Positions 39,238 to 51,755 are shown, numbered from the stretch's first letter. The stretch is 64,000 bases of DNA from Euptelea pleiosperma (GCA_035048495.1 CM068546.1:31328674-31392673); one strand, 5' to 3'. Notes: generated by a model from the letters alone, not told the origin. Program-made: numbers and translations.

Positions 39238-42200
39238 ATGGCAAGTTCTCAATGTTGTGATAACCCACCAACCCTAAATCCAAGCTGTGGAGAAGGTTGT
39301 GTGCAAGAATTTGGAGGCCTCAAGACCTACATCACTGGCTCCCTGGATTCCAAGCTCGGAGTTCTTCTTGTTTCCGACGTATTCGGTAACTACCCACTTC
39401 AATTTTTAGCTTGCAATCTCTAATGCTTGTGTTAAATCTTACAATTCAGGTGTTTTCCCAAGTGGGTCTTGCTTGTTCTTTGTTTTCCATGGTTAATTAG
39501 ATAATTTTTTGATCTGGGTATTGGAGAGAATCATTTTAGATGTCTGAATGATCCTTCTTCTTTCCCTGTTTTTAAGATGACTATCTGATTTCCATTAAAG
39601 AAACTATGGCGGCTTGTGCTGTGCCTGTCATTTCGGATTCCCGACCGATTTCGACACTAGTTAAATGGGGTAAATCACCCAGATCTTGAATCAACTAGTA
39701 GATCATCAACACACCTGTTTTTAAGATGACTATCTGATTTCCATTAAAGAAACTCACATGGGAATTCAATTCGGGGATCGATAAAAAGGCTGTTCTAGGA
39801 TTGATAATTGATATAAGTCGATATGTATCTGTTTTATTTTTTGGGTAGTTAAGCCTGTTTTTAAAGAGATCAGTTACTCGGTGAAGGCGGGGTTTGAACA
39901 CAGGTCTGTGGTATCATCACCCACAAACTTTACCAACTGAGCAAGCTGGCACCTTCTGTATCTATTTTATTAGTTCACACTTCACCATCATCACAATAAT
40001 TGACAGTTAATTGCACTTGTGTTATTGCAGGATTTGAAGCACCAAATTTGAGGTTTGGCTTCCAGGTTTTTGAACTAATTTTCTTTTAACTTTCATAATT
40101 AACAACATAAGAAGTTAAAGCCCATCTTTACAAAACTAACATAAGGGTCCAATCTGCCTGAATCAAGTAAGCCTTCAATGCACTGTTTAGATGCAACTCA
40201 TAACAATTTTTTGGTGCTTGCCTTGGTCACCTGACACCATTACTCACGTCTTTCACCTCGAACAAGCATCGAGCCTACACACTCCATTTCATTCTTCATC
40301 ATGTGAATTTACCTCTCCAGTACCTTAATGTTTGGTCCATTTCTTTGAGACCCAAGTTTGGAGAAAATTTTCACCTTTACCGGTTCGAAATTCAGAAAAA
40401 ACGTCCCCATAGTAGAGAAATTGTGATGGTTAAAGATAGTGTTCTTGGAACAACCCCTGGTAATGTTTCTTTGCCCAATCTGTAGAAATAAAGTTTCTCC
40501 ACGCATTGTTCGGTATTTTTCCCTGCTACAGTTTTGTACATTTTCCCTTACTAGTGAGGAGGAATGTACAAGTTGAAAGGTCTAAACGGACGAAGTGAGG
40601 GGAAAATGGACGTGGAGTGAGGTTTTGAGAGGAAATTTTAAGAAACTTGCCTTGGCGGAAGAGATGGCTTAGACAGAATGGACTGGAGGAACAAGATTTG
40701 TGCAGCCGATCCCATAGTATTGGTATAAGGCTATGATCAACAGAACAATAAAAGAGAAATTCTTTTTAGTCCACATGTCAATTTGTCAAGTAATTCTTCT
40801 TCCCATCATTGTGAGAATATCTTTAGACGCACATAACTTTTCTTTGTTCTGTCTAAGCTAATGCTGGCAGCATCATACTTTACAGAAAGCTCGCAGACAA
40901 AGTAGCAGCTGCTGGATTCTTGGTAGTGGTTCCTGATTTCTTATATGGGGACCCGTATGTACTTGATAGTCCTCAACAAATTCGAACAGACTGGTTAAAG
41001 GCTCATGGAACGGTTAGTTTCTTGCTTTGTTGATCTATGCTTAGGATCTGTTGTTGAATTTAATGTGGAAAATTTGGGAAAGAAGCTAAAGATATGGGAA
41101 CACTTGAAGCAAATAGTTTAGAAGACCTAATACTGAAACTTAAATATTCAAATGGAAATATCTCCACAAACGGAAAAAAAAATGAAGCATCCTGTACTCT
41201 GGAAATAGGTACGGAAGGAGGAATGAGCAGGGGCATTTTGGTAATAAATAAAAAGTTCGATCAACACTCCTTTAAGGGTCAAGTGCATTATAGTATAGAT
41301 GTTCTAGTGGCATAGATGTTAGTAAGTACGTGATTTTTTGGCTGCAAACAGTTAATTATTTTTTTGAAAATCAGATATAATTGAGTCCAACTTAGAGGCA
41401 CGTGATCGCTTCTTGAAGATAGTTGGCTTCTCCCACAAAGGTGCAAGGGTATATAGGCAACACTATCTCTGGGATTCAACCAGCCAGATGCAATCTGAAT
41501 CTCATCAACAGGTTTACATGCCCTTCAGAGATTGTTGTACATATCTCTTTTACAGATTGCCCAATATAAGAAATGAAATAACAATTTCAAACTGTCAGAT
41601 CAAAACCAAGTTTAAATTGATAGAATTCCGTTTCAAATAGAAACAAAAGAACAAAAAATTTTAAATAAATTACTCAGAGCTTCGGAGTTTAGGCTTCTTT
41701 TTGTTGCGAGAACTTTGTTGGATCTCTCTTGCTGCTTTCTGATGTAAGCTCCAAGTGTTGACTCATTCTAGCCTCTTGGTGGCCTTATGACCACCTATGT
41801 GCAGGTTATGAGTCTCATTTTAGTTTTAAATGAACCTTAAGTAACTGTATAACTCTCAATTCCATTAATTTTATGATTTCTCTTCATTCTCCCGCATGGG
41901 AAAAACAAGAATCACATGAGAAGTAGCAAGTCTTTCTTGGTTATAAAGATTCCACTTAAATTTAATCAAATCTAGTAAATAATGTGAAACACTAAATTCA
42001 GTAATAGAAGAACACACAAAAACTCTCTTCAATTCAGTTCAAGCAATCAGCTCTTGGCATCTTCAAAGGTAAAACTAAAATATCCAGAAGAGTAGACACA
42101 ACCTAACTCAAACTTAATGTATAAAGTACTTATGCTTATAACCATAAAAGTAGCTCAGTGCAGTCAGAAAATTTGACCAACACAGTCTACTCAACCTAGC

Positions 42201-43550
42201 CTCATGGAATTGACTAACTCACAAAACTCTACCAGAACTCATTGACCTACAACCTGATTTAATGTTTTGTGGAATAATTTGAGTTTATCTGAACATCTTA
42301 TTCTTGTAGGATAAAGGGTTTGAAGATGCAAAACCAGTTATTGCAGCTCTAAAAAGTAAAGGCATTTCTGCAATTGGCGCTGCAGGCTTTTGCTGGGGTG
42401 GTGAGATCTCTTTTTTCCTTTTAAGCATTGAGAGAAGATTCATACTCTGGGTACTTTGAAATGGGATCTCACATTGAGGACTTAGAGTGACTGATAAGCC
42501 CCTTAAAGTACTTATATGTCCATTAGTATTACTAAGATTGGACTGCTTGCATTCTTCTCAGCAAAGGTAGTCGTGCAACTAGCTACGTCTGATGACATCC
42601 AGGCTGCAGTGCTGTTACATCCTGCACCTATCACCATGGATGAAATCAGAGGTAAGTTTGATAATTTCTTCAAGCCACAACTAGGCCTCTGAATCTATGA
42701 CCATTTAAAGCTTGTAACTACTCTGCGTATTACAGAGGTTAAATCTCCAATTGCTATATTGGGAGCTGAGATTGACCAGATTTCTCCACCCGAACTCGTG
42801 AAACAGTTAGAGGAGATTTTATCTGCAAAATCTGAGGTAAGAGATCTCCAAAACATCAGAATTACGACGTAAGACTTGGCATCAATTTTCTATCATAGGA
42901 TGAGAGGCTAAATTCTTAATTAGATATGTAAAGAACTTATGACATTTTCATCTCATAACAGTAATATTAACATAAGTGTATGATGTTGGAACTCTGAAGT
43001 AGACAGAAATGAAGTTTGAGCTGCCTAATGTTCAAACTACCCTTGCGAGTCTCATAAACAAACTCTGTTACCGTCAAACTACACGTAAATGGAGAAATTC
43101 CTTAGGGTCCCTTCCGAAAAATAGGCCGGCCTTATAGCAAAAATTATCCGTCATTTTTGCGCTTTGTTTGGTAAAATAAAAATGGTACAAAGTTCCTTGA
43201 ATTTGATAAAAACTACAAATCAGCCTTTTGTATTCATGTAGGCTAAGGAGATTCATCCGAAGTAGTTAATTTTACCAACATTTACGCCTATATTTTTCTT
43301 TTACACAGTTAATTCTGGTCTTTGATTCCTAACTTGTTAAAACTAAATTTACAGCTGAATGTGTGATCTTAGTTTAGTTGAAGATTGAGAGCTGCTGGTT
43401 TTTTCACAGGTTGATAGCTTTGTGAAGATATTTCCTGGGGTTGTGCATGGATGGACAGTGAGGTATAATGTCGACGATGAACAGGCTGTGAAGAGTGCCC
43501 AAGAGGCTCACCAGGACATGTTGGACTGGTTTGCCAAATATGTAAAGTAA
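39238..43550 (+). CDS. Dienelactone hydrolase family protein
   Basis: Alpha/beta-hydrolase of the carboxymethylenebutenolidase family, in plants often labelled endo-1,3;1,4-beta-glucanase-like; the true substrate is unknown. Exons: 39238-39385, 40031-40052, 40886-41012, 42310-42400, 42562-42651, 42736-42836, 43410-43550; 239 aa, phases consistent, normal family length. Catalytic triad visible: C127 in GFCWGAK, D173 in GAEIDQ, H206 in GVVHGW. The start [20 protein letters not shown] is typical of the cytosolic plant members; no signal peptide. The second exon is only 22 nt (DFEAPNLR-type segment, here GFEAPNLR). Intron 1 holds a SINE. Position 130 is Ala (GFCWGA) where many relatives have Gly. 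Confidence 0.95.
39839..39957 (-). mobile_element. tRNA-derived SINE, copy 2, in hydrolase intron 1
   Basis: Aligns throughout with the SINE at 10801-10921. A box TTGCTCAGTTGG kept; B box decayed (GTTTGAAC on the plus strand). Flanks GTATCTGTTTTATT (39825-39838) and GTATCTATTTTATT (39958-39971) are a 14-bp duplication with one mismatch. Confidence 0.9.
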
Positions 43551-44428
43551 GAAACAACCTACAGTAAATAGAGGTATAATTATGTATTAGCACAGGTAAA
43601 TGTCATTGTAAGCATAGAATGTTGCAGCTACTTGACCTAGTAGTCGGGCCATCTAAACCGAGTCCTCGATGTGTACTATGCAATAATTATCAGAAATTCA
43701 ATTTACCCTTTTCATGAATATTAAAGATATACCAGGATTCATGACGCATGGCTAATAAGTCTTGAGATGGTTTCTTCCTAAATTGCTGTTACATGATACA
43801 AAAATCCCTCAAAACGCCCATGATGAAAAAGGCTCCAACGGCGAGAAATCACCAATTAGGCTGACCAAGACATGGGCCATTCTGTTGGGCCCACTGACCC
43901 CAAGAATTTAGTTGATATTACAAATCATGTATTTTCTCAAAAGATAGCATTGTATGTGCATCATAGTCCCAGCTTTACCAACCTGTACAGCAGTTGAGGA
44001 TTGATCAGCGTGATTAGGGCCATTTGATCAATACAGTTTAGCCTATGGCCGATTAGATAATGGGAATGAATTGTCATCTGCATCAATTAGGCAATAAAAC
44101 CAGTTTTATGCAAATAGATTGGTGGTGTAGAACCAGCATTGCATCATCACTATCCCTTTCAATCAGCTTTGTGATCAGGTTTAGTGTACACTCTCAATGT
44201 ATGGACCCTCTTGAATGGGGCCCATACCGCTCCACTGGTGAATTCTTCACCAGCACATAAAAAGCCCTTTGGATTCTCAAAAAAAGAATTTGGTGAAAAA
44301 ACTGTCATAGATTCAATGTTAAGTCACTTTATATTGATACATCTAATCAGACGGTGATAAACATAAGCACCAAGTGATCTCTCATCATATTTTTTTTTTT
44401 GGGTAGCCAAAAGCAAAAAAATTAACAA
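43551..44428. other. Convergent intergenic region
   Basis: Separates the ends of the hydrolase gene and LSM2, which converge. Contains their 3' UTRs; a GGGCCCACTGACCCC motif at about 43890 is like the MITE arms elsewhere. No gene seen. Confidence 0.5.
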
Positions 44429-47400
44429 TCAGCCACCACGAGCTTCTCTCCTTGTGGCATCATGAAGGAGTTCGATGTCAACTCCCTCTGGGGGTAACTG
44501 GACATACCTCACCACCGATCCCCTGATGAAGCAATTCCTCACTGAAAGCTGCCATGAAATAACAAGAAATGATTATCATATCCACCTGACAAGATAGCAG
44601 ATTTAGTCCTATAAAACTTATATTTCACAATCAAAATAACAACTATACTTGGTCTTATGAACCACAGTTGTGATCTCTGTACAACAAAACCATACATGTG
44701 ATGTGATGCCCATGCCAAGGGTAGAGAATCTATCATCAAATGAGTCCACTCAGGAACCAGTCCCCTTGTCTAGATTGGTAGATATTATATATATATATCA
44801 GGATCAGGGGACAAAAATTTTGACAACAATAAATTGGTGCGGGCCAATATATATGTTAGAAGTTTTGGAATGGGATGATTTTTGGTGAGGATTGTCTCTA
44901 TGGTGAGGAGATCATCATTACAAAAATTCAAATCATTCCGATATTAGTAGCCTGGTTTACAAGTTGAAGAACTCTGGACCGTCTATTTTTACCATTAACT
45001 TGAAAATCACATTTGATGGTGTTAGAAATTTCAGAATGGGCTATTTTTTGTAGGGGTGATCTAAATGGTGAGGAGATCATTCTCACCAAAAATCAGCTAT
45101 TGATTCATCTTCCATGTGTATGCGCCAAAATTGTTGTATGTATATATATAAAAGGAGTCCACTTAGGAAATTTCCTAGGCCACAATCCTAGTCAATGGCC
45201 TTGCCTAACTATAAAAGAATAATTGGGACCGGAGACTTAACATATAAGTACTTCTCAGTGCTTTAACATCTCATGTACCCCAAGTACTAGAATCAGCCAA
45301 AAGACATTAAACTACATAAAATATCTCAAGTACTAGAATCAGCCGAAAGACATTAACTACATAAAATATCTCCAGTACTAGAATCAGCCAAAAGACATTT
45401 TCTAATGTCCTTAAAAGAAGAAACACTATGATACCCGGATACTTCAAAATGGGTGACGTATATGTGTCGTATACGTGTTGGATACTTCCATTTTAAGTAA
45501 ATGCCATATCCACACCATACTGGTCCCGTATCCTTGCCATATCAGAGTAACATAGAAGTAACTACATAAAATGATAGATATATATTTTTTGAAATAAAAA
45601 ACGCAAGGATCTATTGAAAGAACATCGGATATGCCATAGGTAAAAAAATAGTCAATTGAAGTTACGACAAACTGCCACTGGGGAAAGAGGTCATGGATCT
45701 TCAAATCACACTGGGAGAATAAGGCAGTCAACTTCAACAAGCCATAACGTTTCACTCAAGTGTTCATTTTAAGTGATTTTTAGCTAGTTTCAAAGACATT
45801 TTTAATATTAACAGCTGCCATTTCCTGGATTTTATACAGATTCTTTATTTCAGGTTCCAAAATCTGATACAAAACTTCCAATACTCTGTTACTGCATATT
45901 CCTCCAAATCTTTTCTCACTACCTTGATTCCCTTCCTTCCAGCCTTCCCTTCCTCTGTTTGAGGCCTTCTACTTGCGCCGTTGTGTCCATTCTCACTAGT
46001 GCAGTTAATGGCCTCCACTATACATGACCGAACCATCTCAAACGACTCACCTTTAGTTTATCACCCATTAAAGCTACTTATTGGTTCCCTCAGACGTGCT
46101 AGTTTATGATTCATCACTTTGGTTCCACATTCAAATATTAAAAAAATTCCATCTAAGAAAACCCAAAACCCTAAAATTGTGATAACAAATTCCCAAATCT
46201 AAGAAAACCCAAAACCCTAAAATTCCATCTTCTTATAGCCAAGAAATGATTTTTTCTCATTGCCTACCACAATAAATTCAACCCAAGAATACATATTACA
46301 ATTCCATATGCGAAAACTATAACCCTCAAGATTCTCAAATAATTTTTTTTTGATCAGTAATGATTCTCAAACCCTAAATTTCCATCCTTCTAATCAATTT
46401 CCTAATTCAAAATTCCTTTTCCCAATTACCCATTTTTTATCATCATCTCTAATGCACTCCCCACTGGAGGCTTCAATGATAATAAGAGAACTAAGGGACC
46501 AAGCTCAACCTTGTCTCTAATGGAGGAGGAGGAGAGAGCTCTCTCAACTCTTCTACGATATTATTCTCAAAAAACAAAGCAAAAACCACCCCCTCTTATC
46601 TTTTTCTTTTTGATCGGTAAAAGGGATATATATTAAAGGCAGGGCTGAGAAAGCCCCTCAAAAAACTATACAGCAGCAAGCCAAGGAAGGCAAAAACCAG
46701 CAAAAAGACCACCCCACCCCCAAAAACATGCTAAAATAAAGCCTACATGCTAGGAAATCAAACGATCACACCGAAAGACATAATCTTCAAATCTAAACCC
46801 TTGAACCTCAGGGATGACTGAACCCCTCTATCTTAAGAGAGGTATTTATAGATATTGGACACCCTAAAACCTTGGTGAGTCTAAGCCATTGGATCACTAT
46901 GAAAAATCCTAAACACCCATTTTAACCAAAAATACCCAAAATGCCCTACTAACCTACTTATCTCTGAGTTGGGGTAGCTAGGCTTAGGCTATTGGCTCTA
47001 GAACTAGCCGATTCTTCCCCGCTTTTTGGTCTATGGCCTTCTGCCTGAAAACAAGACTAGTTTCTTAAACCATTCCTTACGGTTGCCTTCCGGATTCGGC
47101 TTCAGGCACGTCTGGCATCTGCTTTATTATAATCCATATATGTCCCCAGATTACATCAATCTCATTACAATGAACAAACTCAAACAATGAGTATAGTACA
47201 ATTTTAAACTTTCTACTTTAATCCTTCAATCATCAAAAACATCCAAAAATCGGAATCCGAAACTCTTAACCCTCTACTCCCATTTTTGTTTTGCATTGTC
47301 GTGTTCAACATTTGAACTCATTGAACTTTCATACTTCAAACAATCATTCTTCAAGTTCACAAAGCATCCTAAACCCTACTAATCCCCAAAACAAAAGAAC

Positions 47401-47839
47401 TCCAAAACCCTAAACCCTAGATTTCCAAATTCCATTAACCCAAGTACCTATTTTTTTCCACATCATCATGTTGCCTATATCGTTTTCCAATACCCAACAC
47501 ATAAATTAAATTTTCATCAATATTCAGTTAAAAAAAAAACATAAGGCGAAACCCTAGAAAGATTTCAGAGGAGAAGAAAAGATACCATGTGAGGATACTT
47601 GTCTTGATCGACCACCCTGGTGTTCTCAAGCTTTATGTTGAGGTACTGATCGACAGAATGCAGAGTCCCCCTTATTGCAAGATCGTTCTTTAATTCAACG
47701 GTCACTTCTCTGCCCACTAAATCCTTGAAATACGAGAAGAACAACTGCAGAAACCAGGTGAAGACAACTCATGAAGGAATTCAAGAGAAAAATAAATAAA
47801 TATTTGAAAGAAAAAACAGAAGAAGGGAAAATTTACCAT
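44429..47839 (-). CDS. LSM2: LSM2, U6 snRNA-associated Sm-like protein
   Basis: Subunit of the nuclear LSM2-8 ring (U6 snRNA binding, splicing) and the cytoplasmic LSM1-7 ring (mRNA decay). Exons: 47837-47839 (ATG only), 47586-47744, 44429-44548; 93 aa, the family's exact usual length. Exon 2 reads LFFSYFKDLVGREVTVELKN with the Sm1 motif and VDQYLNIKL; exon 3 has the Sm2 part RNCFIRGSVVRYVQLPPEGV and ends RREARGG. The start codon is immediately followed by donor GTAAAT and rejoins TTG to give MLFFSYF. Intron 2 is 3.0 kb and carries a family E MITE and LINE fragments. Divergent from MPK16. Confidence 0.96.
44845..45135. mobile_element. Family E fold-back MITE in LSM2 intron 2
   Basis: Close match to 28185-28530, including CAAATCATTCCGAT, TTTACAAGTTGAAGAA and GGTGTTAGAAATTTCAGAAT. 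Confidence 0.78.
45840..46125 (-). pseudogene. RTE-type LINE 3' fragment in LSM2 intron 2
   Basis: Minus-strand translation, with frame changes, follows the RTE pattern RLRWFGHV...G+...V+KDL; VVRKDLEEYAV and the DNA CCGAACCATCTCAAACGACT are typical. Low-confidence class call. Confidence 0.45.
46613..46720 (-). mobile_element. 5'-truncated LINE tail
   Basis: CAGGGCTGAGAAAGCCCCTC and AAAAAACTATACAGC match the 31561 tail; A-tail on the minus strand. Flanks share AAAAACCACCCC-like sequence. Confidence 0.6.
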
Positions 47840-47991
47840 TTTTTTTTCTCTTGGAAAAGGCGAAATCCTCCTCTGTTTCTGCTTCTACTACTATTGAACT
47901 GTTTTGAAGTTAAGAACGCATCTGGTATCTAGTATTTCTAAAGTGACCAAAATAACCCTAACTTGTTCCAACAGCAAAAGAGGCCATCCGC

Positions 47992-48317
47992 GAGTAAAAC
48001 TTTGACTCATAGAGGACTCTGACCGTATGGATGTTTTTCCAATACATAGGTGGACCTACAAACCAAAAATCAGCTTGATTGGTGATTTTAAACCTTTGGA
48101 TCTTTTTTGTACCTAAAATAATGGTCAATAATGCTCAAATTCCCACGGTTAAAATCAACCCATGAAAATAATTCCAATCCAAGGCCTAGAGATCACTAAT
48201 CGGGCTGATTTTTGGCTTGTTGCTCCACCTAGGGATTGGCCATACATCCATACGGTTAGAGTCCTCTAATAATGTGTCACGTAGCTCATATTGCGTCATG
48301 CCATCAAAGTTTTACTC
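47992..48317. mobile_element. Family A MITE
   Basis: GAGTAAAACTTTGA ... TCAAAGTTTTACTC with flanks GCCATCCGC and CTCATCCCC (9 bp, 6 identical). Lies 150 bp upstream of the LSM2 start codon. Confidence 0.82.
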
Positions 48318-48407
48318 CTCATCCCCAAGTCGTCATGAACTACTTGAACGTACCTCTGATCCCTCAATTCATTGGGTCCAGTTTTAGGGGATCTTTTTGA
48401 TTGAGTA

Positions 48408-48870
48408 AAACTTCGCTGACCAACGATGGTCAGTGAAGCCACTGACAACCCACAATAAGAGCCACGTGGCACGCTCTTAGAGGACGTTGCCCATAGGGGG
48501 AGGTCAAAATCCGTTACAAACGGCCGTTTGTTAAACCATGAGTAAAACTTTGATGATAGGGCCCTGTCATCAGGCCGATGACAAGGCTCAATATGAGACA
48601 CGTGGCACACTCTTAGAAGACTAATAGTATTGATGTTTGACCAATCCGGATCCACAAACAAAAAATCAGCCCAATTAGTGATTTCTAGGCGTTGGATGGG
48701 TTGATTTTAACCGTGGGAATATGAGCATTATTGACCATTATTAGAGGTAGAAAGATCCAAAGGTTTGAAATCACTAATCAAGCTAATTTTTGGTTATAGG
48801 TCCACCTAGGTATTGGCCAAACATCCATACGGTCAGAGTCCTCTAAGAGTGTGCCACGTGGCTTACATTG
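48408..48870. mobile_element. Two further family A pieces
   Basis: GAGTAAAACTTCGCTGACCA at 48408 is cut short by a family B scrap (AAAATCCGTTACAAACGGCC). A second piece starts GAGTAAAACTTTGATG at 48540 and runs to GTGCCACGTGGCTTACATTG. Confidence 0.7.
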
Positions 48871-49075
48871 ACCTGACCCTTGGACCTATTGTTTATGAAT
48901 CTAATTGATCAATTATATAATTATTGTGTGGTTTTGGGACCATCACTAGACCAAGTGGAGGTCCACTCATTGAATGGTTTGATTGCTCTCTGGGTGGGCC
49001 ATGCTTACGGTACACAAGCGTAATGGACACAAAAGTTTTAGGCTTTTAGCTCTCGTCATTATAATGTTCCCCCTA

Positions 49076-49418
49076 GAGTAAAACTTGGCTAACCGGCGAC
49101 GGTCACTGAAGCCGTGACGCCCACAATACTAGCCACCTGGCACCTGTCTAGAGAATGATGACCGTATAGATGTTTGGCCTAATAAGTGGACCTACAAACC
49201 AAAAATCAGCCTGATTAGTGACTTCAAACCTTTCCATATTGCAACCCATGAAAATTACTCCAATCAACGCTTAGAAATCACTACTCCGGTTGTTTTTTGG
49301 TTTTTAGGTCCATCTAGGGATGGGCGAGCATTCATACAGTCAGTGTCTTCTAAAAATATGACACGTGGCTCATATTGTGGGCAGTCAGTGACCGTTGCCG
49401 GTCAGCCAAGTTTTACTC
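49076..49418. mobile_element. Family A MITE
   Basis: GAGTAAAACTTGGCT ... AGCCAAGTTTTACTC (perfect 15-bp ends), flanked by GTTCCCCCTA and GTTCCCCTCA. Confidence 0.85.
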
Positions 49419-49560
49419 GTTCCCCTCACAAAATCTCTTTCCTGCTGTGAGGGTTGTTCTCCCTGTCGCTGTCTCGCTAGAGCACATTTTACATTTGTTC
49501 ATTCTCCTTGTCTCTTGGTTTTTTTTGTTAAATTGACTTATATCCAAACAATTATTATAA

Positions 49561-50195
49561 GGGTCGGGATATTGGCACCCACGTTTTTACATCTACACCC
49601 ACCCTAAAAAAAAATAAAACGAAGAGAAGGTGTTCTTGCCACCCAAAGAGCAAAACGAAGGAGACATTGAAGAATTTGGCAGGAACCTTCGACAGATTAG
49701 TTTCCAAAGGGAAGGCAGAGATGCATTGATTGCTGTTGAACAACCATCAGATCGTTAATTTTGGGAGTTGAAGCCCTAGAAAGCATAAAAAAGCGCCACT
49801 TTTTTGCTACCTCGAAACCCTAATTTTTCTTATGTTCGATCTTAACCTATGTACCAACAATCAACCTGATTAGTGATTCGAAAACTTCAAATCATCCAAA
49901 AAAAAAATTAAAAACATCAACCTCGGTTCTAAACTGCCGAGGTGAGCATGGTAACCTCATGGTAACCTCAGTCAGCCCAATCAAGGTGATCAAGGTAGTC
50001 TCAACTAGACCCGTCGAGACCTTTTCCACACTCTATTAGGGTGGCCAAGCTAACCTAGGCTAATTCGATAGAGCTGAGTTTGTTTCATGGGTCCACAGAA
50101 TATGTCGGTGCACTTATCAAAATACAAAATTTTGTGGTGCACAAATAATATGGGATGTAGAGATAAAAAAAATGTGGGTGCCAATATCCCGACCC
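49561..50195. mobile_element. Mutator-like non-autonomous element (635 bp)
   Basis: GGGTCGGGATATTGGCACCC ends are exact inverted repeats; flanks TTATTATAA and TTAATATAA form a 9-bp duplication with one mismatch. The unique interior has no transposase. Confidence 0.9.
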
Positions 50196-50457
50196 TTAAT
50201 ATAATGTCATAACTATTTTTCAAAACTTTTTATTTTCATAAAAAATCTATTTTTCTCACTCTTTTTTAGATATTTTTGGATTATATTAAGGAATGAAAAT
50301 GGGATGGACCTAAATCATATTAAAGTTTATCCATATTCAAATCTGATTTTGTACCTTTTGACTTGGATTAGAATCCAAATATGTAATGCATGACCTGTAT
50401 TGGACTCGATTGTATGATCGCCGCTTCAAAAATCCCACAGCTTCAAATATTTTCTCC

Positions 50458-50775
50458 CATATGAGCCATGTTGCACACTCTTCAACACAATTTATCCTAT
50501 AGGTGTTTGGCCCAGCACTAAAGTGGACTTGCAGATCAAAATTCAGCTCGAGTGGTGAGTTCTAAGCGTTTCAATTTGAGTCTTTTATGAGTTGATTTTT
50601 AACTATGGGATTCGAGCGTTATTTGGGGTACTCAAATCCAATGACTAGAAATCTCCAATCCAGCTAAAGTTGGTCTATAGGTCCACCTAGGGAGAACCAT
50701 CCATACAGTTAGTGGTCTCCAAGAATGTGCCACGTGGCTCATATTGACGTTTGTGATCCTCGGCGAGCAAAACTG
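50458..50775. mobile_element. Diverged family A MITE
   Basis: ATATGAGCCATGTTGCACAC on the left, GTGCCACGTGGCTCATATTG on the right, with CTTGCAGATCAAAATTCAGC / GTCTATAGGTCCACC in the arms. Ends decayed. Confidence 0.65.
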
Positions 50776-51096
50776 GAGTCATCCAGATTACTCTTTTGTT
50801 GCATGACAATAAGGACTCTGGATTTTTCACTTTTTTTCAAAAAATAGAAAGTTACATATTTGTTGAAGGGTATGGTGTGAGGTAGACTAATTGATGTCCA
50901 TGTGTACTATTGACTGGCCACTAAGATGGTCATCGATTAGATGGACAGTCCAGATTTTTCACGTCAGCATTCATGTGGCATGAGAAACCTCGTTTATGGC
51001 ACCCACACAAAAAAAAACAGGTTTTATTGTTAATTTATTACAAACTGAGTGGCATTTCAGTACAAGGACTTTTTGAGTTAAACAATATTATGATTT

Positions 51097-51735
51097 GGGT
51101 AGAGCTACGTGCACCCACCTCTTTAACATGTACACCCACATAAAACAAACTAATTTAGGACCAAGATACCCTTCTATTTTCAGTTTGGGCACCCACCCTC
51201 ATATATTCGAATACACTCTATGGGGACTCTAATGGCTTCTGCGACGTTTCTTCTACCAACTAGAAGCTCTACATCTCCTGCAACAACTCTTCTCTCTCTC
51301 ATGAAAATCTCTATTTCTAACCTTCCACACCATGAAAGGAGTATCTCATCTTCTCTTAGAGGGAGACACAGAGATAGAACAACACCTCTGATCACCCGTA
51401 AGAGATCATGTTCTCTTCTTCTCTCCCTCACATAGTTTCTTTTCTTCCCGATCAATTAAAGATCAAATAAAAATAAAAGAAATTTTGATCTGTTCGGTCC
51501 ACTAGGACCAAACATTGGAGGTTTGTTCGGTTCTAGCTGACCAAACAGAGCATTTTTTTTTTTTTTAAATTCTGGTATATTCAGTTTGTTAGGACTGAAC
51601 AACCATGGTTTGTTCGGTCAGGAACAACCGAATAGTGAGAGAGGGAGAGATGTCGCTAGGGTGGAGTTGGTCGCGCAGTGAGGTGGGTTTTGGTGGGTGC
51701 GTAACTTAAAGAGGCGGGTGCGCGGAGAGCGACCT
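51097..51735. mobile_element. Pack-MULE candidate in the MPK16 promoter
   Basis: Perfect 9-bp duplication TTATGATTT (51088-51096 and 51736-51744). Terminal inverted repeats GGGTAGAGCTACGTGCACCC and AGGTCGCTCTCCGCGCACCC (minus) align without gaps, and the subterminal ACCTCTTTAA pairs with GCCTCTTTAA. The interior carries a gene-like open frame. Confidence 0.85.
51220..51435 (+). pseudogene. Captured exon-like frame resembling a plastid transit peptide
   Basis: Encodes 71 aa from MGTLMASATFLLPTRSSTSP to RKRSCSLLLSLT. It is rich in Ser, Thr, Arg and Leu with almost no acidic residues, as in chloroplast transit peptides. An in-frame CCC|GTAAGAG could be the retained splice donor of the parent exon. 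Parent gene not recognised; the frame could also be chance. Confidence 0.45.
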
Positions 51736-51755
51736 TTATGATTTCTATTTACTTC

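Noticed and set aside
51180..51455. 91-aa minus-strand frame opposite the captured exon
   Set aside because: Shadow frame; the plus-strand frame has the better composition and start context.
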